Positions 10,478 through 22,400 of a stretch of DNA of 64,000 nucleotides are shown piece by piece. The notes below the pieces were generated by a model, which ran no database searches, had not been told where the DNA came from, and saw only the letters and a program-made list of their open reading frames with translations. Position numbers and translations under genes: made by a program. The DNA comes from Agarophyton chilense. Taxonomy: Eukaryota > Rhodophyta > Florideophyceae > Gracilariales > Gracilariaceae. The stretch lies in NCBI GenBank assembly GCA_030374765.1, contig JARGXX010000077.1, forward strand, positions 785,895 to 849,894, written 5' to 3'. How positions within the stretch are numbered: the first letter of the stretch is position 1; every line of letters starts with the position of its first letter.

Positions 10478-11239
10478 ACCTGCTTAGAAAACAAACAAAC
10501 ACACGAAACTTAGAAACGATAAACGCGAAAAAGTAATTACTGTGCCGCCTCGTGGGTTAGGTGCGCTTGCTTGCGTGCGTCGGGTCGATCCCGATGCGAA
10601 AAGGAAAAACGTTGATGCTCGCGTGCGTGCGAGAATTACGTCAGCTGGAGAAGAGAGTCAGATGGCAAGTTGCAGTACGTCAGTCCGTTTCTTCGACTGA
10701 GTATGTTGCCTTTAATAAAATTGACCTACCGTCTATCTGCGTCCCTTCACCGTCCTCTCGACAGATCACTGGGCGACAGAGTCGACGGGGGTCGACTCGT
10801 TTTTGTGAGCCAAGATAGTGTCGCTTTGTTCACGACCTTTCCCAACGGGAACACCATCTCGATACAGATTTGATTCTGACCGTTTGAGATCCGGCTTGGC
10901 GATTTGTGCCAAAGCCAGTCAGGCACAACATCGCGTAGAGAATGGAACGTTGAATTGAACGCTGCAGTGAAAGTGGTCGCACACAAGCAGGTATGCAAAG
11001 CAGTCTCAACAGCCCCGTTATAAGCGGAATAGAGACAGCGTAGCCAAATGAGATGGAAGGCATCAACCGTCAGAGTAAAGTTCTCATACAATATCCTCCT
11101 AGCTTTTGCACGGATTTTGGGTAGAGGCACTATGTAAAGGTGAGATGCATTACACAATATGTTCCCTTCAGAACTTCACTTCGAAAGTCAAAGACATAGA
11201 TATAGAGAGAAGGAGACATGTTCAACACCTCTCTCACGA
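10478..11239. other. Gypsy-2 leader/LTR area and unassigned DNA
   Basis: The first part should contain the Gypsy-2 leader and LTR, but I find no second copy and no convincing TG...CA pair. A minus-strand ORF of 136 residues (10747-11157) is open and somewhat protein-like; I do not recognise it and would not call it a gene. Confidence 0.4.
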
Positions 11240-11509
11240 GACGTCTTCTACAACCACCCGATTCTGCATCTCAAAGTGCGAGCGATTGTATCGTGATTTA
11301 TGTTATGCCCCGCGTATCCCACCAAACTCTCAAGCCTATCATTAGAGCACTTAATGTTGGGACGTTCTGTGCGCACCTAATCTGTCTTCCATACACTTGC
11401 AGACTTTTCTTCTTCGTTTTCTCGTCCAACATGATTCTTGAAAGAATTCTCAACAAGCCATTTACGGGTTTGCACAAGCGAGGCGAGCACATCGTGCTTG
11501 ATGACCTCC
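11240..11509. repeat. 270-bp dispersed repeat, copy 1
   Basis: This stretch, from the GACGTCTTCTAC end to CTTGATGACCTC, recurs at 43466-43735 and 50624-50893, upstream of the two kinase copies, with a few percent divergence. Flanks differ on both sides. It could be a short transposon end or a fragment copied from the kinase upstream region. No complete coding frame is present. Confidence 0.8.
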
Positions 11510-11559
11510 TGCTTTGACTGCCACCTACGTGTTATATGTCATTCGAGACCGGCGGTTTG

Positions 11560-12440
11560 CAACTGCTGCTCAATGTTGTTTTTCCCACGATATGCGAGCA
11601 GGCTTTTGATTACCATCCGATCACCAAGACATGATAGTTGAAGACTGTAATTCTTGTGGCTCTTGGTACCCTTCCAGAGCAGAAGCAGTAGGCATCCAGT
11701 TCGAAGAACACATGGAAGAGACGGAAAGAGTGGTTCTGAATATCGATGGTGTTGCAACACACACAGACCCTGGGATCGGAACGCAGAGTGGCATAGATGT
11801 AGCAGCAATTCCAGAGAAGTGGTTACCTCTCAGCACATGGGAGGTGACAGAACATCCATTTACAGACCACCATCCCTGTCTCATCACCGTCGACATTGAG
11901 AAAAAACATACATACAGAGAAAGTGGAAACGCTGTAGTATACAGAAAGCAGATTGGAATAATTTCTCTCTAGCGGAGTAAAAGATAGACTGTATGATAAA
12001 GAGTAGTACAACAAAGAACAAAGATGAACATTATCAACTTTTGTATGAGGCAATTCTATAAACAGCAAGAAAGTCCAATCCGTTTGGAAGACGAAAAAGA
12101 GAAGCGCCATGGTGGAGCCCAGAAGCCTCAAAAGTTGTTGAAATGCGAGCTTTCTAATAGAGGGAATATAGAGAAAATCTCTGCGAAGAAAGCAAAGAAG
12201 CGTTACAAAGGGCACACAGTATCATGCAAAAATGGTTATCGATAAACTGAAACGAGAGGCATGGAGAGAAATGACAAGCACACTACGACAAATCTACGAA
12301 GACGCGAAACTATGGAGGATCGCGAAGACCACAAACCAAGGCAATCAAGGAAATACGACATTATGTCCCCCGGGAGGTGAACAATTACTGGATAAGAAGC
12401 GGGCTACGTAGTTTGTGAAATCAGAAATCAGAAAGGTAAG
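11560..12440 (+). pseudogene. LINE (non-LTR retrotransposon) endonuclease fragment
   Basis: The frame at 11631-11972 reads like the end of an apurinic-endonuclease domain of a LINE ORF2. It has a degraded metal-site motif (VEDCNSCG where GDFN is usual), a THTDPGIGTQSGIDV segment, and a TDHHPCLITVDI segment matching the SDH-type catalytic motif. Further on, in shifted frames, an APWWSPEASKVVEMRA segment matches the Trp-Trp motif of the linker before the RT. There are several stops and shifts and no RT, so this is an old 5'-part fragment. It runs into the left end of the palindromic element. Confidence 0.6.
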
Positions 12441-12647
12441 AATTCATGAGAAAGGTACACTGCTACGGAACGGCTACCGAAGAGCGCTTAACGACTATCA
12501 CAGAAGATCAATGAAATCTGTAGTGACCGAAATTATAATAGCACACCCCCACATTTTTTATGTCTCTCGACTTCCTGGGGAGTGTTTCAAATGAGAGGCG
12601 GTCGACATCGACAACCAATAAAACAGGTATCAAAAGCTGTGCCATCG

Positions 12648-12845
12648 TCAGTGTTCTCGGAATGCTAGTTCAGTGGTCAAAAAAGGACGAATTGAAATGA
12701 CCGAAAAACCATTGAATTTATCCAAATTTGGAGGTGTTAATTTCCGAAAATATTTTCATTCGTTCATTAGTGCTAGTTTGTATGGGAAGGAAAACTAGCA
12801 CATATCTGCAGTTTTTCTAGTTTTGATGGAGGTAAAACTAGCATG
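12648..12845 (+). promoter_or_regulatory. Left subterminal region with AACTAGC/GCTAGTT motifs
   Basis: Five copies of the GCTAGTT/AACTAGC core lie within ~180 bp of the terminus: 12664, 12772, 12793, 12817 (partial) and 12834, in both orientations. Clustered short subterminal motifs are typical transposase-binding sites in DNA transposons. The right arm has the mirror set (about 33,089-33,270). Confidence 0.5.
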
Positions 12846-13144
12846 AATCTTTCTGTCGCCGCAGTTTAAAGGTAAAAGTAGAGAAGTGGTGCAGGAGCAG
12901 ATTCAATCTTTGTGCGCTCTAGATTGACAGATTAGTACAAACAACCGGTCCCAAAATGGACCTCAAAATAGAAATTGAACATTTAGTACCATCCATATCA
13001 ATCGCAATAGAATCGCAGCCCGACCTGGCAGACCTCACGTGCCTTGCATTCTATATTATTCTCCACCTGCCCTGTGTGCGCCATACTCTCTCTCCGTCTA
13101 CGCCCCCTACCAACTTCTTTCCCACCACCTCTCCTCCACCCACC

Positions 13145-16100
13145 ATGCCTTCCTGCTGCTTCAACGGTTGCTCCTTCTTCGCCCGAGAAATCCCCGCCCT
13201 CCAGCGGCACCAGAGAAGGTGGCCTCATCGCCTCTCCGCCAACAAGCGCTTTTTCTCCCCTGGCGGAAATGAACCCAACTTCCCCCCCCGCACAAAACGC
13301 CACAAGTCCACCTCACAACTCCCCCCTCATCCTCCTCCCTCACATCGCCCTTCCGACAACGTCCTTCTCGCACACCATGACTCCTACCTCCAAGACCAGC
13401 TCTCTCTCTCCCTCCACACCCAGGACGCCATCCACGTCGCCACTGCCCCTCTCGGTTCCCCCTCCTCTCTCGCTCTCTCCCCCGTCCCTCCTTCCACTCC
13501 CCCCCTCGACAACCCCCACCTGGAGAAAATGGTCCTCTACATCTCCTCCATCGCCTCCAAGCTTGGACAACGAAAGGCTGACGAACTCCTCACTCTCCTT
13601 AATGATCCCCACTTCTCCGAATCAACATTCCAGAACTCAGTCTCCTCCGCAAAGCAATTCCTCGAGCTCCAGGCAGACCTCTTCCACCAGAGAATCAGGT
13701 CCATTGGTTTCGCCCCCTCCACCATCTTCGATCCCCACAAACGCTTCTCCGCAACACTCTTCCAGAAAGACGCAATCCATGTCCTCAAACAACAGCTCGC
13801 CCTCGCACACTTCAAGAACACCTTTTCCACCCCATCTCTCAAACATCCGCCTCCGGCTCCCCCGCCTTCGCACACCCCATGGCAGCCACCCTCGGCTCAA
13901 AAGTCGTCCCCGCACTCAAGACCGCCATCATGCATTCCACAAAAGATAACATCGTCTGGCATCTCCCTCACTCCACCGGTAACGACTCCTTCATCGGCCT
14001 CGTCCAAATCTACTCCGACAAGTCCTCTACCTCTCTCAAATCTTCTTCCATCACCTCCTACCCCCTCGGCATCACCCTTCTCAACTTCTCCGACTCCTTT
14101 CGCCGCAAATGCATCTCCGACAATCTCACACTCCTCGGCTATCTTGCCACCCCCTTCACCCCAATCACTCCTTCTCCAGATGCAGGTATCATCACTCATT
14201 CCTCCTCCATCCCCCGCCAAACAAAAATGGAACTCATACAGCAGACCATCTCCTCCCTCCTTCAACCTCTCTTCTCTTCCGCCCTCCCCGGTTTCCCCTT
14301 CCGCGACGCAGACGGCGTTCTTCGTCAATGCCACCCCATCATCGCCAGCTACTGCGCAGACATTCCCGAGGCAAAAGATATTCTCGCCATCTCCCACGGC
14401 ACCCGCCCCCAGCACCCCTGCCACAGATGCTCTGTCCCTCGCTCACAACTCCACCAACACTTTCACGCCCATCCCCCTCGATCTCTTCCCCTCACCCTTG
14501 CAGCCCGCAACAAACACTTCTCCCTCCTCAAGGACTCCGAAGCAGCTCTCCTCGCCCGCAAGCCAAGAGTCTCGCGGAACTTCTAGGAACAAGCTCTCCA
14601 AGCACTCCACTCCCTCTCCCTCGCAAATTACCCCTCCCTCTTCGAGTCTTACCCCCTTTTCAACTTCACCCCCCTCCTCACCCCATACAACATCTTCCCG
14701 TTCGAACCACTCCACAACTTCCACCTCGGCGTTTCCAAACTCATCAAGCTCGCCGCCATCGAACGTCTCAGATCCGAACACCTCTTCACCACCATCAGCT
14801 CCACAAACTCCCGCCGTTCCTTCCACTCCGTCCGCACCTCCATCCTCAAGCACTCCAACTTCATCCTCACCGCCATCGAAATCATTCCCCAGCTACCGGC
14901 CTCCACATCGACTTCTCTACTTCCGAAAGCGGGCAGTCCCTCAACGGCTTCTTCACAACTGACGGCGTCCGCGGCATGCTAGAAGCAAAAGACTACCGCG
15001 CCCTCGACATGGTCTTCCCCTTCATCGGCGCCTTCTTCGACGGCTGCTGTGACGAAGCCAATTCCGCTCCCATCACAACCGTCTTCTCCAAGTACACAGA
15101 CCTCCTCCTCACCTCCATGTGCTACAACTCCGTCCCCGAATGGACCACTTCTCGTCTTGCCAAACTCGCCTCCCAAATCCATTCCTTCAAGCACAGAGCT
15201 GTCGATGTTCTCGGTCCATACCATACCTCCAACCTTGGCACCCTCAAATTCCACCTCCTCGATCACATCGTAGACGACATTTGACGCTTTGGGGGTCTCC
15301 ACTTCAACGATGCAGGCATCTTCGAAAAAGCCCATACTTTCTTCAAAGCACGTTACACCCGAACCTCCAAGCGCAGACCCACCGCGCACAACGAAACCAT
15401 CCGTGCCATCGAACGCTCCGATGCCGTCCACAATTGGATTTCTCTCTCCGCTGATCCTTCCGTCACCTCATCCTCCCATGCCCCTCCTCCTCCCTTCCAA
15501 GCCCGCAAACCAGGTTTCGTCCGTGATGGCAAGCACACCTCCTTTTCCGATCTCATCACCGCTCACAAATTCCTTCGAGCAAACCCCCACTCAACAATCT
15601 CTTCCCTTCAGGACCTCTTCTCCCCAGACACTATCGCCATCATCTCACAGATTGGAACCCTCGCACTCCCCTCCTTCGTCACACTCACACTCGAAACACT
15701 AGCTCTCAACCAGGACTCCCCCACTCTCCGCCAAACCCGTCTCACATTCGTCAATTCCGCATACGTCGTCGGCGGCTTCACCCCAACCCTACACGACTAC
15801 ATCGCCGATCGAAACGAGCTCGCCGTCAAAGATCCCCCTCTCCCACTCATTCAACGTATCTTCGCTGCTCCCTCCTTCGGTCCCTCTAAAACCCCAAAGT
15901 TCTCCCACATCCTCGTTGCCGGTTCCAGCTTCTCCAACCCCACTCCCACCGCCTGGGTCTGCAAGCTCAACTCTCTTCTTCGCTTCACCACCCCTTCTTC
16001 CCCTTCCACTCATAACGAGTTCGCCTTCGTTCAGTTCCTCGAACTCGTTCCACCCCAGGATCAAGTCGATGTCTCTCTCAATTGCATCTGCCTCCGATGG

Positions 16101-16406
16101 GCAACAGACGACGAACAAAACCACACCGCCCACCCCCTTCCTATCTCAAACACTTCCAACTCCGACAACGTCTCCCCCTGGTTCGGCCTCGTACCATCCT
16201 CTTCCATTCTCGGCCCCGTTCATGTACTTCGCCAAAACTACCCCGCACCCCCCTTCACCCCTCGATTGCACTGGCGCGTCCATCGATTTTACCTCAACAG
16301 ATTCTACCGAGACCCAACTGCAAAGCCCTACTTCTCCAACACCACAACTGGTGGCACAACACCACCACTGGGTGGCACCCATAATAATACCTCCCAAGGC
16401 ACATGA
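13145..16406 (+). pseudogene. KDZ/Plavaka-like transposase, left arm
   Basis: The N-terminus has a C2H2-type finger (CCFNGCSFF...HQRRWPH). The body has CADIPEAKDI and HPCHRCSVPRSQL, PLHNFHLGVSKL, a C-terminal LLDHIVDDI-RFGG segment and FEKAHTFFKARY-TSKRR, the pattern I know from Plavaka/KDZ transposases. The protein would be near 1,085 residues and would act on the element's ends. Here it is broken four times: a -1 shift near 13,831, TAG at 14584, a -1 shift near 14,880 and TGA at 15282. The TAG and TGA also occur in the right arm; the two shifts do not. An in-frame ATG further upstream at 12956 is an alternative start. An AATAAA follows the stop at 16410. Confidence 0.65.
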
Positions 16407-16493
16407 TCCAATAAAATAGTCACCGCTGCTTTTCTTCCATAGCCGACCCCTATCTTGCTCCACCTCCTTACCCCCTTATCCCCCCGTACCTTA

Positions 16494-19127
16494 TCACTCT
16501 CCCACTCCTTGTCTACTCCCCAACGCTAAGCGCTTGATCCGTGGTTCTTCTGGTCCACATGACGCTATATAGCAATCTGACACCGCTCCAAGTCTTCTCG
16601 TGAGATTCTCCATGAAAAACTCCTCCCTTATCGCCAGATAGATTTTCTCTCTCGACGATATCCATAGCCCAACCGTCGCGATTCTCTCCTTATTCCCACT
16701 CACATCTCTACGATTCCCTCCACAGAATCCATCATTCTCAAACTCCTCAGCATACTCATCCTTCACCATGTTCCAGGGAACCCTCAATATGTCCTCAACA
16801 GCCAGTGGCAGAAACCTCCCAAACAGCGTCGAGAACAAAAGTTGCCTTTGGCCTCCCCGCCCAACGTCTCTATCCATCGTGGTCACCACACATCCAATCC
16901 ATGCATCAAGTCGCGCAAGATGCATCACCGTCCCATCCACATACTGCCTTTCTCCATTTCTGTGACTCTCTACCGCGTAGCCCATAAACTCCTCCAACAC
17001 TTTCAACGACACCTGATTTCGAAAATACATATCTGCCTCACCAAAGTCCCCCAAGTTCTCAGACACCTTCGATCCAGAATAAGTAATATCTTCAATCGCA
17101 CTCGTTCTCCACGCACACAGCTTACCTCTCCCATCCTCCTTCGACCCCATCAACTTCTCCTGCGCCTCCTCAATCTGCTTCTTCAACTGCGCCCAAAGCT
17201 CCGTCTCTTCAGTCACCTTAGCTCGTTTCGCCATCAAATCATATCCAAGCATGGAAAACAGCTTATCACGCGCTGCTCGCTTCCGCACCCCAACCACATC
17301 GCTCAATGTCTGCTTCATCCTCTGTCTCAAGCACCTATCCACACTTACATTTTCCAAGCACTTCTCTCTCCTCCCCGCCTCCCTTATCGACTCCCATTTC
17401 TCTCCCATTAACTCAGTCTCTACCACGTGCTTCAACAACAAATGGCTCCCGCCCTCTGTCGACGGCGTATACGGTCTCATCTCATATGCAACCTCAATTG
17501 GACATCTCGGAACCATTTCCTTCTCTCCCACCACAAACATACTTTTCTCCCTACTCTCCCCAACCGCCTCACTTCTATTCTTCCAGCTTCGACCCACATT
17601 CTCGTTGTCGAAGCAAAGTTCCGATGCCTCCAGTTTTGCATAATGAAGAATCCTATCATACACACGACGTGCAAATCCATAAAAGCATTCCTGCACTCCA
17701 ATGTCATACTTTCGTCGCCGCGTCACGCCTCCCTCCCCCCTCCCTTCCCCAGCGATTCTACCTTTCAACGCCTCCCTCACACTCTCAATCAGCACATTCT
17801 GCTGCTTCATTTCCTCCCTCGCCCGATCCAGCTCTGTTTGGGTCATTTTCAAACTCACCATCACACTGTAGCTGTCTTCCTTCATACGTCCCATTTGTCC
17901 CTTCAACACATTCATCTTCTCAATTAGCATCGACTGCGGCAACAAACCTATGTCATCACCATTTGCTTCATCTTCCACTATACGGACGGCGTTCTCCACG
18001 ACATTTAAATTCGCATTCTCCCCGTTATCATTATTCCTTGTGAATACAATGGTTCTCCTTACTCGCATACCTTCCGGCGTCCTTCGCCTTGCGTTCACCT
18101 CAAACCCTTCAACTCCTAAACCCACCCCTCTCCTCGGTGGCAAACGCTCGACATCTTCTCCCTGATGAGAAAGAACTGCTGCTCTTCCATCGCCTCCCTC
18201 TCCTGAACCACGTGTTCTCCCTCCAGCAAACCCCCTTCTCCCCCCCTCACTCACATGCACTTCTCTGCTTTCCCTTTCGTCTATCGCTCTTCTTCCTGTA
18301 ACTCGAACACTCCCCATTCTTTCCCTTGCACGCTCTCTCCTTTCTTCCACGTATTCCAAGTTCGCCCCCTCCCATCTTTCCGCCTGTTCCCCCGCGGTAA
18401 CTCCAACACTCTCTCCTTCTGTTCTCTCTCGAACGACTCTTGCGCCCGCGATTAGACCACTACTGGGTCCACCTATTCTACCTTCCCCACCACGGCTACT
18501 CTCTATTCTCCCTTTCTGTATCTCATCATCACCGTCCTCTTCCCTCATACCCGTAAACGATGCCCCTGCTTCTTCAACGCCTCTGAGGCGGGATCCACGT
18601 TCTCCGATCATTCTCTCTCCCTCCTTACGCCCCTTCGTCCTCTCATTCGGAATCTCTTCACCTCCTTCAGGTGCAGAGCATGGATTTACCGGCTCCACAT
18701 CAGCTGAAGACGTGAGTACAGCACTTAGAGTCCGCTCGGATGCATCCCCTCTCCTTGTCCTCCCTGGAGCTCTGCTCGCCCTCCCCCGCAATCCACTTCT
18801 AGGTACACGCGTGCGGTTGCTTCGCACGCCATCCCGTTTTCCATCGCCGCTCCGCACCATCTCTCCCGTAGGCGACGTGATTTGCTCCACACTCTCCTCC
18901 ATCACCGTCTCCTTTGCGCGAACTGCCCTTCCTTTGCCCCCACTCGCCTCTCCTTCCCCACCATCTTGCCTTGATCTGCCTCTCAGGCGCACGCCTCCCT
19001 TCTCTCCACTCGGGCCCTGGAGCCTACGCCCCTTGTCTCTTCCGCCCTCCGCATCCCCTCCATGCCGCCGTGATTTTGTACCGCGCCCGCTAGTGTTCTC
19101 GCTTCTCGATTGGCGCTTCGGAGCCAT
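16494..19127 (-). CDS. 877-aa basic/coiled-coil protein of unknown function, left arm
   Basis: Fully open frame; I choose the ATG of MAPKRQS because the right arm has a stop in place of a Trp codon just upstream of it. The N-terminal ~380 residues are rich in Arg, Gly, Glu and Ser with no fold I can see. A predicted coiled coil follows at roughly 400-455 (heptads with QMGRMKEDSYSVMVSLKM). The C-terminal ~400 residues look globular and helical, with a moderate number of Cys and Trp. I do not recognise a family. It is transcribed in the same direction as the methyltransferase gene upstream and is convergent with the transposase (stops 88 bp apart). It is intact in both arms, unlike its neighbours. 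A nucleic-acid-binding partner of transposition or replication is a guess. Confidence 0.75.
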   Translation of the reverse strand: MAPKRQSRSENTSGRGTKSRRHGGDAEGGRDKGRRLQGPSGEKGGVRLRGRSRQDGGEGEASGGKGRAVRAKETVMEESVEQITSPTGEMVRSGDGKRDGVRSNRTRVPRSGLRGRASRAPGRTRRGDASERTLSAVLTSSADVEPVNPCSAPEGGEEIPNERTKGRKEGERMIGERGSRLRGVEEAGASFTGMREEDGDDEIQKGRIESSRGGEGRIGGPSSGLIAGARVVRERTEGESVGVTAGEQAERWEGANLEYVEERRERARERMGSVRVTGRRAIDERESREVHVSEGGRRGFAGGRTRGSGEGGDGRAAVLSHQGEDVERLPPRRGVGLGVEGFEVNARRRTPEGMRVRRTIVFTRNNDNGENANLNVVENAVRIVEDEANGDDIGLLPQSMLIEKMNVLKGQMGRMKEDSYSVMVSLKMTQTELDRAREEMKQQNVLIESVREALKGRIAGEGRGEGGVTRRRKYDIGVQECFYGFARRVYDRILHYAKLEASELCFDNENVGRSWKNRSEAVGESREKSMFVVGEKEMVPRCPIEVAYEMRPYTPSTEGGSHLLLKHVVETELMGEKWESIREAGRREKCLENVSVDRCLRQRMKQTLSDVVGVRKRAARDKLFSMLGYDLMAKRAKVTEETELWAQLKKQIEEAQEKLMGSKEDGRGKLCAWRTSAIEDITYSGSKVSENLGDFGEADMYFRNQVSLKVLEEFMGYAVESHRNGERQYVDGTVMHLARLDAWIGCVVTTMDRDVGRGGQRQLLFSTLFGRFLPLAVEDILRVPWNMVKDEYAEEFENDGFCGGNRRDVSGNKERIATVGLWISSREKIYLAIREEFFMENLTRRLGAVSDCYIASCGPEEPRIKRLALGSRQGVGE

Positions 19128-19451
19128 GGTTGAAGAGAGAGAGAGCGATCGTGGTATGGTCTTCCACGCGTTGCAATGCGATGGATGGGAGAGAAGCTTC
19201 GAAACATTCTGCTTCCAAAAATATACCTCCACCCTTTTCGTGTTCTCAGAAAACCCCCAAACTTTTCAGATATTTTAAATATGCGCTCGAACGCACCAGA
19301 TATTGGGAAAGTATTCTCCTTCGGTGTACATGACTTTCCTTTAGCATATGTACTACGTCACGCTTTGACGTTATATGTAGCGACAAACATAGTAAAAGCC
19401 CACAATATCTGGTACACTACAATGAAGTAAAGTAACAAAAGCGATGCACTT

Positions 19452-22400
19452 TTAATCGATTACTATGACTGGCGTGTTATTCATACTCCAGATATACTCT
19501 GTCCCATAATCCGCGAACAGCTCCTCTCCTATTTCTATATCTCGAATTGCTTGCACAGAAAGCAATCTATAGTCTCTCAACTGAAATGGGGTCCGCCCCG
19601 TCCCCGGAGTTCTGATGACCCGAACATTTGCAGTTCGGCGTCTCATTAACCCTTCTTCAACCGCATCCCTGTCCCTATCCCCTTCCACATACTTGGGGTC
19701 GTTAATTGTTCCCCCCAAGCAAAATGGAGCAGGGACAATCCACACCGGAATAAGAGACACCCCACTAATTCTTCCTGGTAGCTTGTGAAACACTTCCCCT
19801 CGGACGCTTATCTCCATCGCTTACTGCCGAAAACGATCAGCAGTCGCTTTCAATAGCCCCCCTCCGTATGCCTTATGAACTTCCTTCCACTTTGAAAGAT
19901 TATGGTACACCAAAGTCCCATAAAAGTAACAAACAGTCTCACCTTGTATCACCCGGCGTGTTGTGTACACACCAACTCCAGCATTCGGGTGCCTTATCGT
20001 CGACTTTGCAATCCGACAACCACATACTGTCGCCTCCACTGCCAGAATAGCATTCCAATCCAACAGTGACATCTTTCCTTGAAAACTTTTTGGCCACTCA
20101 TACAGCGCCTGCCGTCGCCCAATCTCCGATATATTCTTATCCTGCCACATGGAGGAGAGAAAATCCACGATATGGGGTGGAAACATCTGATGCTCGGGAA
20201 ATCCGGTAGGTGTTTTCCAGGACTTCGAACGCTTTATGACGACGTCCGGAAACAAGCATGTCACTCGAGTAACAGCGTTCCGAACATCTTGCGTTATATG
20301 AATGTCCGTCTCGTTGTTCCGCATGCATGACGCAAATTTCACTGTAGCGGCGTGCTTCGCATGAGCAAAGCACTGCGGATCTGGCTCACACCCTAGAAAC
20401 TGACGGTGCTTTTCCAGTTCCATGCATGCCATGGCCGTTGAAAATGTTCGGGCGAAGAGGTCCACCACTATGTCTCCCGGCTGAGAAAACCTGCTGATGA
20501 GCTCCTTCAGAAAAGCGCGTGACTTCTGTTCCGCCCGCACTTTCTGATACGTAACTGCTCCTTTGGCATTCTTCCTTCTCCATAGAAGTGTTTCACCATT
20601 AGACATGGGAGGCACTTGGTCAATCACGCTATGGTAACCCGGATATCGCGATGGTACATAGCTGAAGTTCTCATAGTTCACCATGCCATGTTGTTCGGCG
20701 TAGGACAACCCGCTGCGAACTCCATGAATGGCGTACTCTGTTCCGGGAAACAGGGAGCACGAACTACGTCCGGGATTACGCATCGGATTGCCTTCAGAGC
20801 GAATGAAGTGCAACTGGACCTTGTCCACGACAAACGACCTGCTCTTCTGTCCATTCTCATCCTTTGCAGCAATTCGACCCAACACTTCTTTCCATTCGTT
20901 CACCTGCTCAACCGCGCAGAATATAACGAAATGCCCTCCCGGACGCAGAAGTTTAGAGATGAGCTTCGCCGTCTTCACCATGTCTTGCCGGTTCAGAACG
21001 TCGTACCAGCTGTTTTTCCTGTTCTTCTTCGCACGTATATTATACGGCGGGTCCGTGAGAACTAACTGCACTTTCCCTATCGGAGAGACCCCATTGCTGC
21101 GCAATGTCTCGTCAATCTCCACCAGGTTCTCGAAAGTACAATTGTACATTCGACAGTGCTTATCCATCTCCGACTCGCACTTTTGGAGAGACATTATATC
21201 ATCCAGAGAGGTAAGGTCGTGAGGCGGCAGAATGTCCACCGACTCAGATTCGACCGACCTTGGTCCAGCTGTGGAAGAATGCTGACCAACACCCATGTTC
21301 TCTTCCTCATTCCCGGTCCCACCCTCCACTCCCTCTCCACCCTCCACCGCCGGAGCCTCCGAATCTTTCTCAGGGGGTACAACTTCTATCTCGTCTTCTT
21401 CCATAACCATAGTAGGTTCCGCCTTTGTCGCAGCCACCACTTCCACCTCCACACTCCCTCGCAGCTTTAGTGGCGATATGTATTCCGAGATGGTAGAGAT
21501 AAGAGAGTTTGAGAAGCAGTCGAATCTCTCCGCAAACACTCTGGGCAAATTGTATGTAAACGGTTTTAGAACGTCCCATCTTTCCGGAGCTGATATAGAG
21601 TAAAGCTGCTCATTCACCACCACTTTGTGCAGGTCAGCGAGAAACTCTTTGGCCAACATACGAAGTGGAGTGTCAACGTACTCCGGCAGGTTTTACGCCC
21701 ATGGGATGACATCCTCCTCCAATAAAGTACGGTTTCTACCAGGAAGGAGTCGTTGGGCCATGTCCTTGTGAGAGAACCCATCCCTTCTGTTTCCGATTGC
21801 CTGGAACTGCATATCAGAATATCGTAGATGGATAAAGGGCAAAACCATGAATTCCACGCCAGGGAATCCCAAATACTGGGCGAAGCTGTCCCACGCGTTA
21901 TTGACGAGCTGCACACCAAAACCCACACGCTGAGCTACTGGTTTGTCATAAATCGTCACCTTCGAAAATGGCGTATCGTAGGTTCTGTCCCGCTTTCTTC
22001 GCTTACGGGAGACTCTTCTCTTCTCCATAGAGACCGACTGAATACAAATGAAGAACAGCAACCTCTGGAACATTGTCGGGAAGTCGGTCGCGAATGGAGC
22101 CCGGCATTTGCTCGCCTTCTTTCGGGTTGTATCCAGACCTTTGAAGAACTCTGTCAAAGTGACATTCTTCGGGATGCCCTTGAACTCCACCGCCTCGTAC
22201 GCGTTCCAAAAGTCCCTCACGCGCCTATCTGGGTCCCCATCCCTTATATCCAGCAACCTCGCCGAGAAATAATTCTGATAGTTCGAGCCCCTCATTCCTA
22301 CAACTCGGAGCTCATCTTCTGTGTAATTGGTGTGGTCGGGATCTAGGAGAGTATAAAAAAACTTCGCGGTCTCCAGTAGGATGTGGCGATTGGCAATTGC

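Larger units (their letters stand above)
7018..10880 (-). mobile_element. Gypsy-2, older truncated Ty3/gypsy element
   Basis: Minus-strand gag, protease, RT and RNase H are recognisable, then the reading breaks at 7022 inside the integrase zinc-finger region, where Gypsy-1 is inserted. The RNase H and linker style (HEPLAFLGAEF, DHRNILFVF, ADMLTRW) resembles gypsy elements I associate with oomycetes and some algae, and differs clearly from Gypsy-1, -3 and -4. Many stops mark it as old. The right boundary is approximate; I could not define an LTR. Confidence 0.7.

Noticed and set aside
9641..10513. 290-aa plus-strand ORF with Leu/His-rich product
   Set aside because: It is antisense to the Gypsy-2 gag and nucleocapsid frames, which carry recognisable motifs; the plus-strand product has none.
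13900..14962. Ser/Pro/Thr-rich 668-aa product continuing through the left-arm transposase region
   Set aside because: Its first part is the true transposase frame, but after the 1-bp loss near 13,831 it runs in the wrong frame; the conserved transposase motifs are in another frame there.
17306..18043. Ser/Pro/His-rich ORFs on the plus strand opposite the 877-aa gene (and their right-arm mirrors)
   Set aside because: They are frames antisense to a long intact gene in pyrimidine-rich DNA, with low-complexity products.
19452..19817. Separate small SET-like gene after the methyltransferase
   Set aside because: It begins one codon after the previous stop in the same frame and supplies only the second half of a SET domain whose first half ends the preceding ORF.
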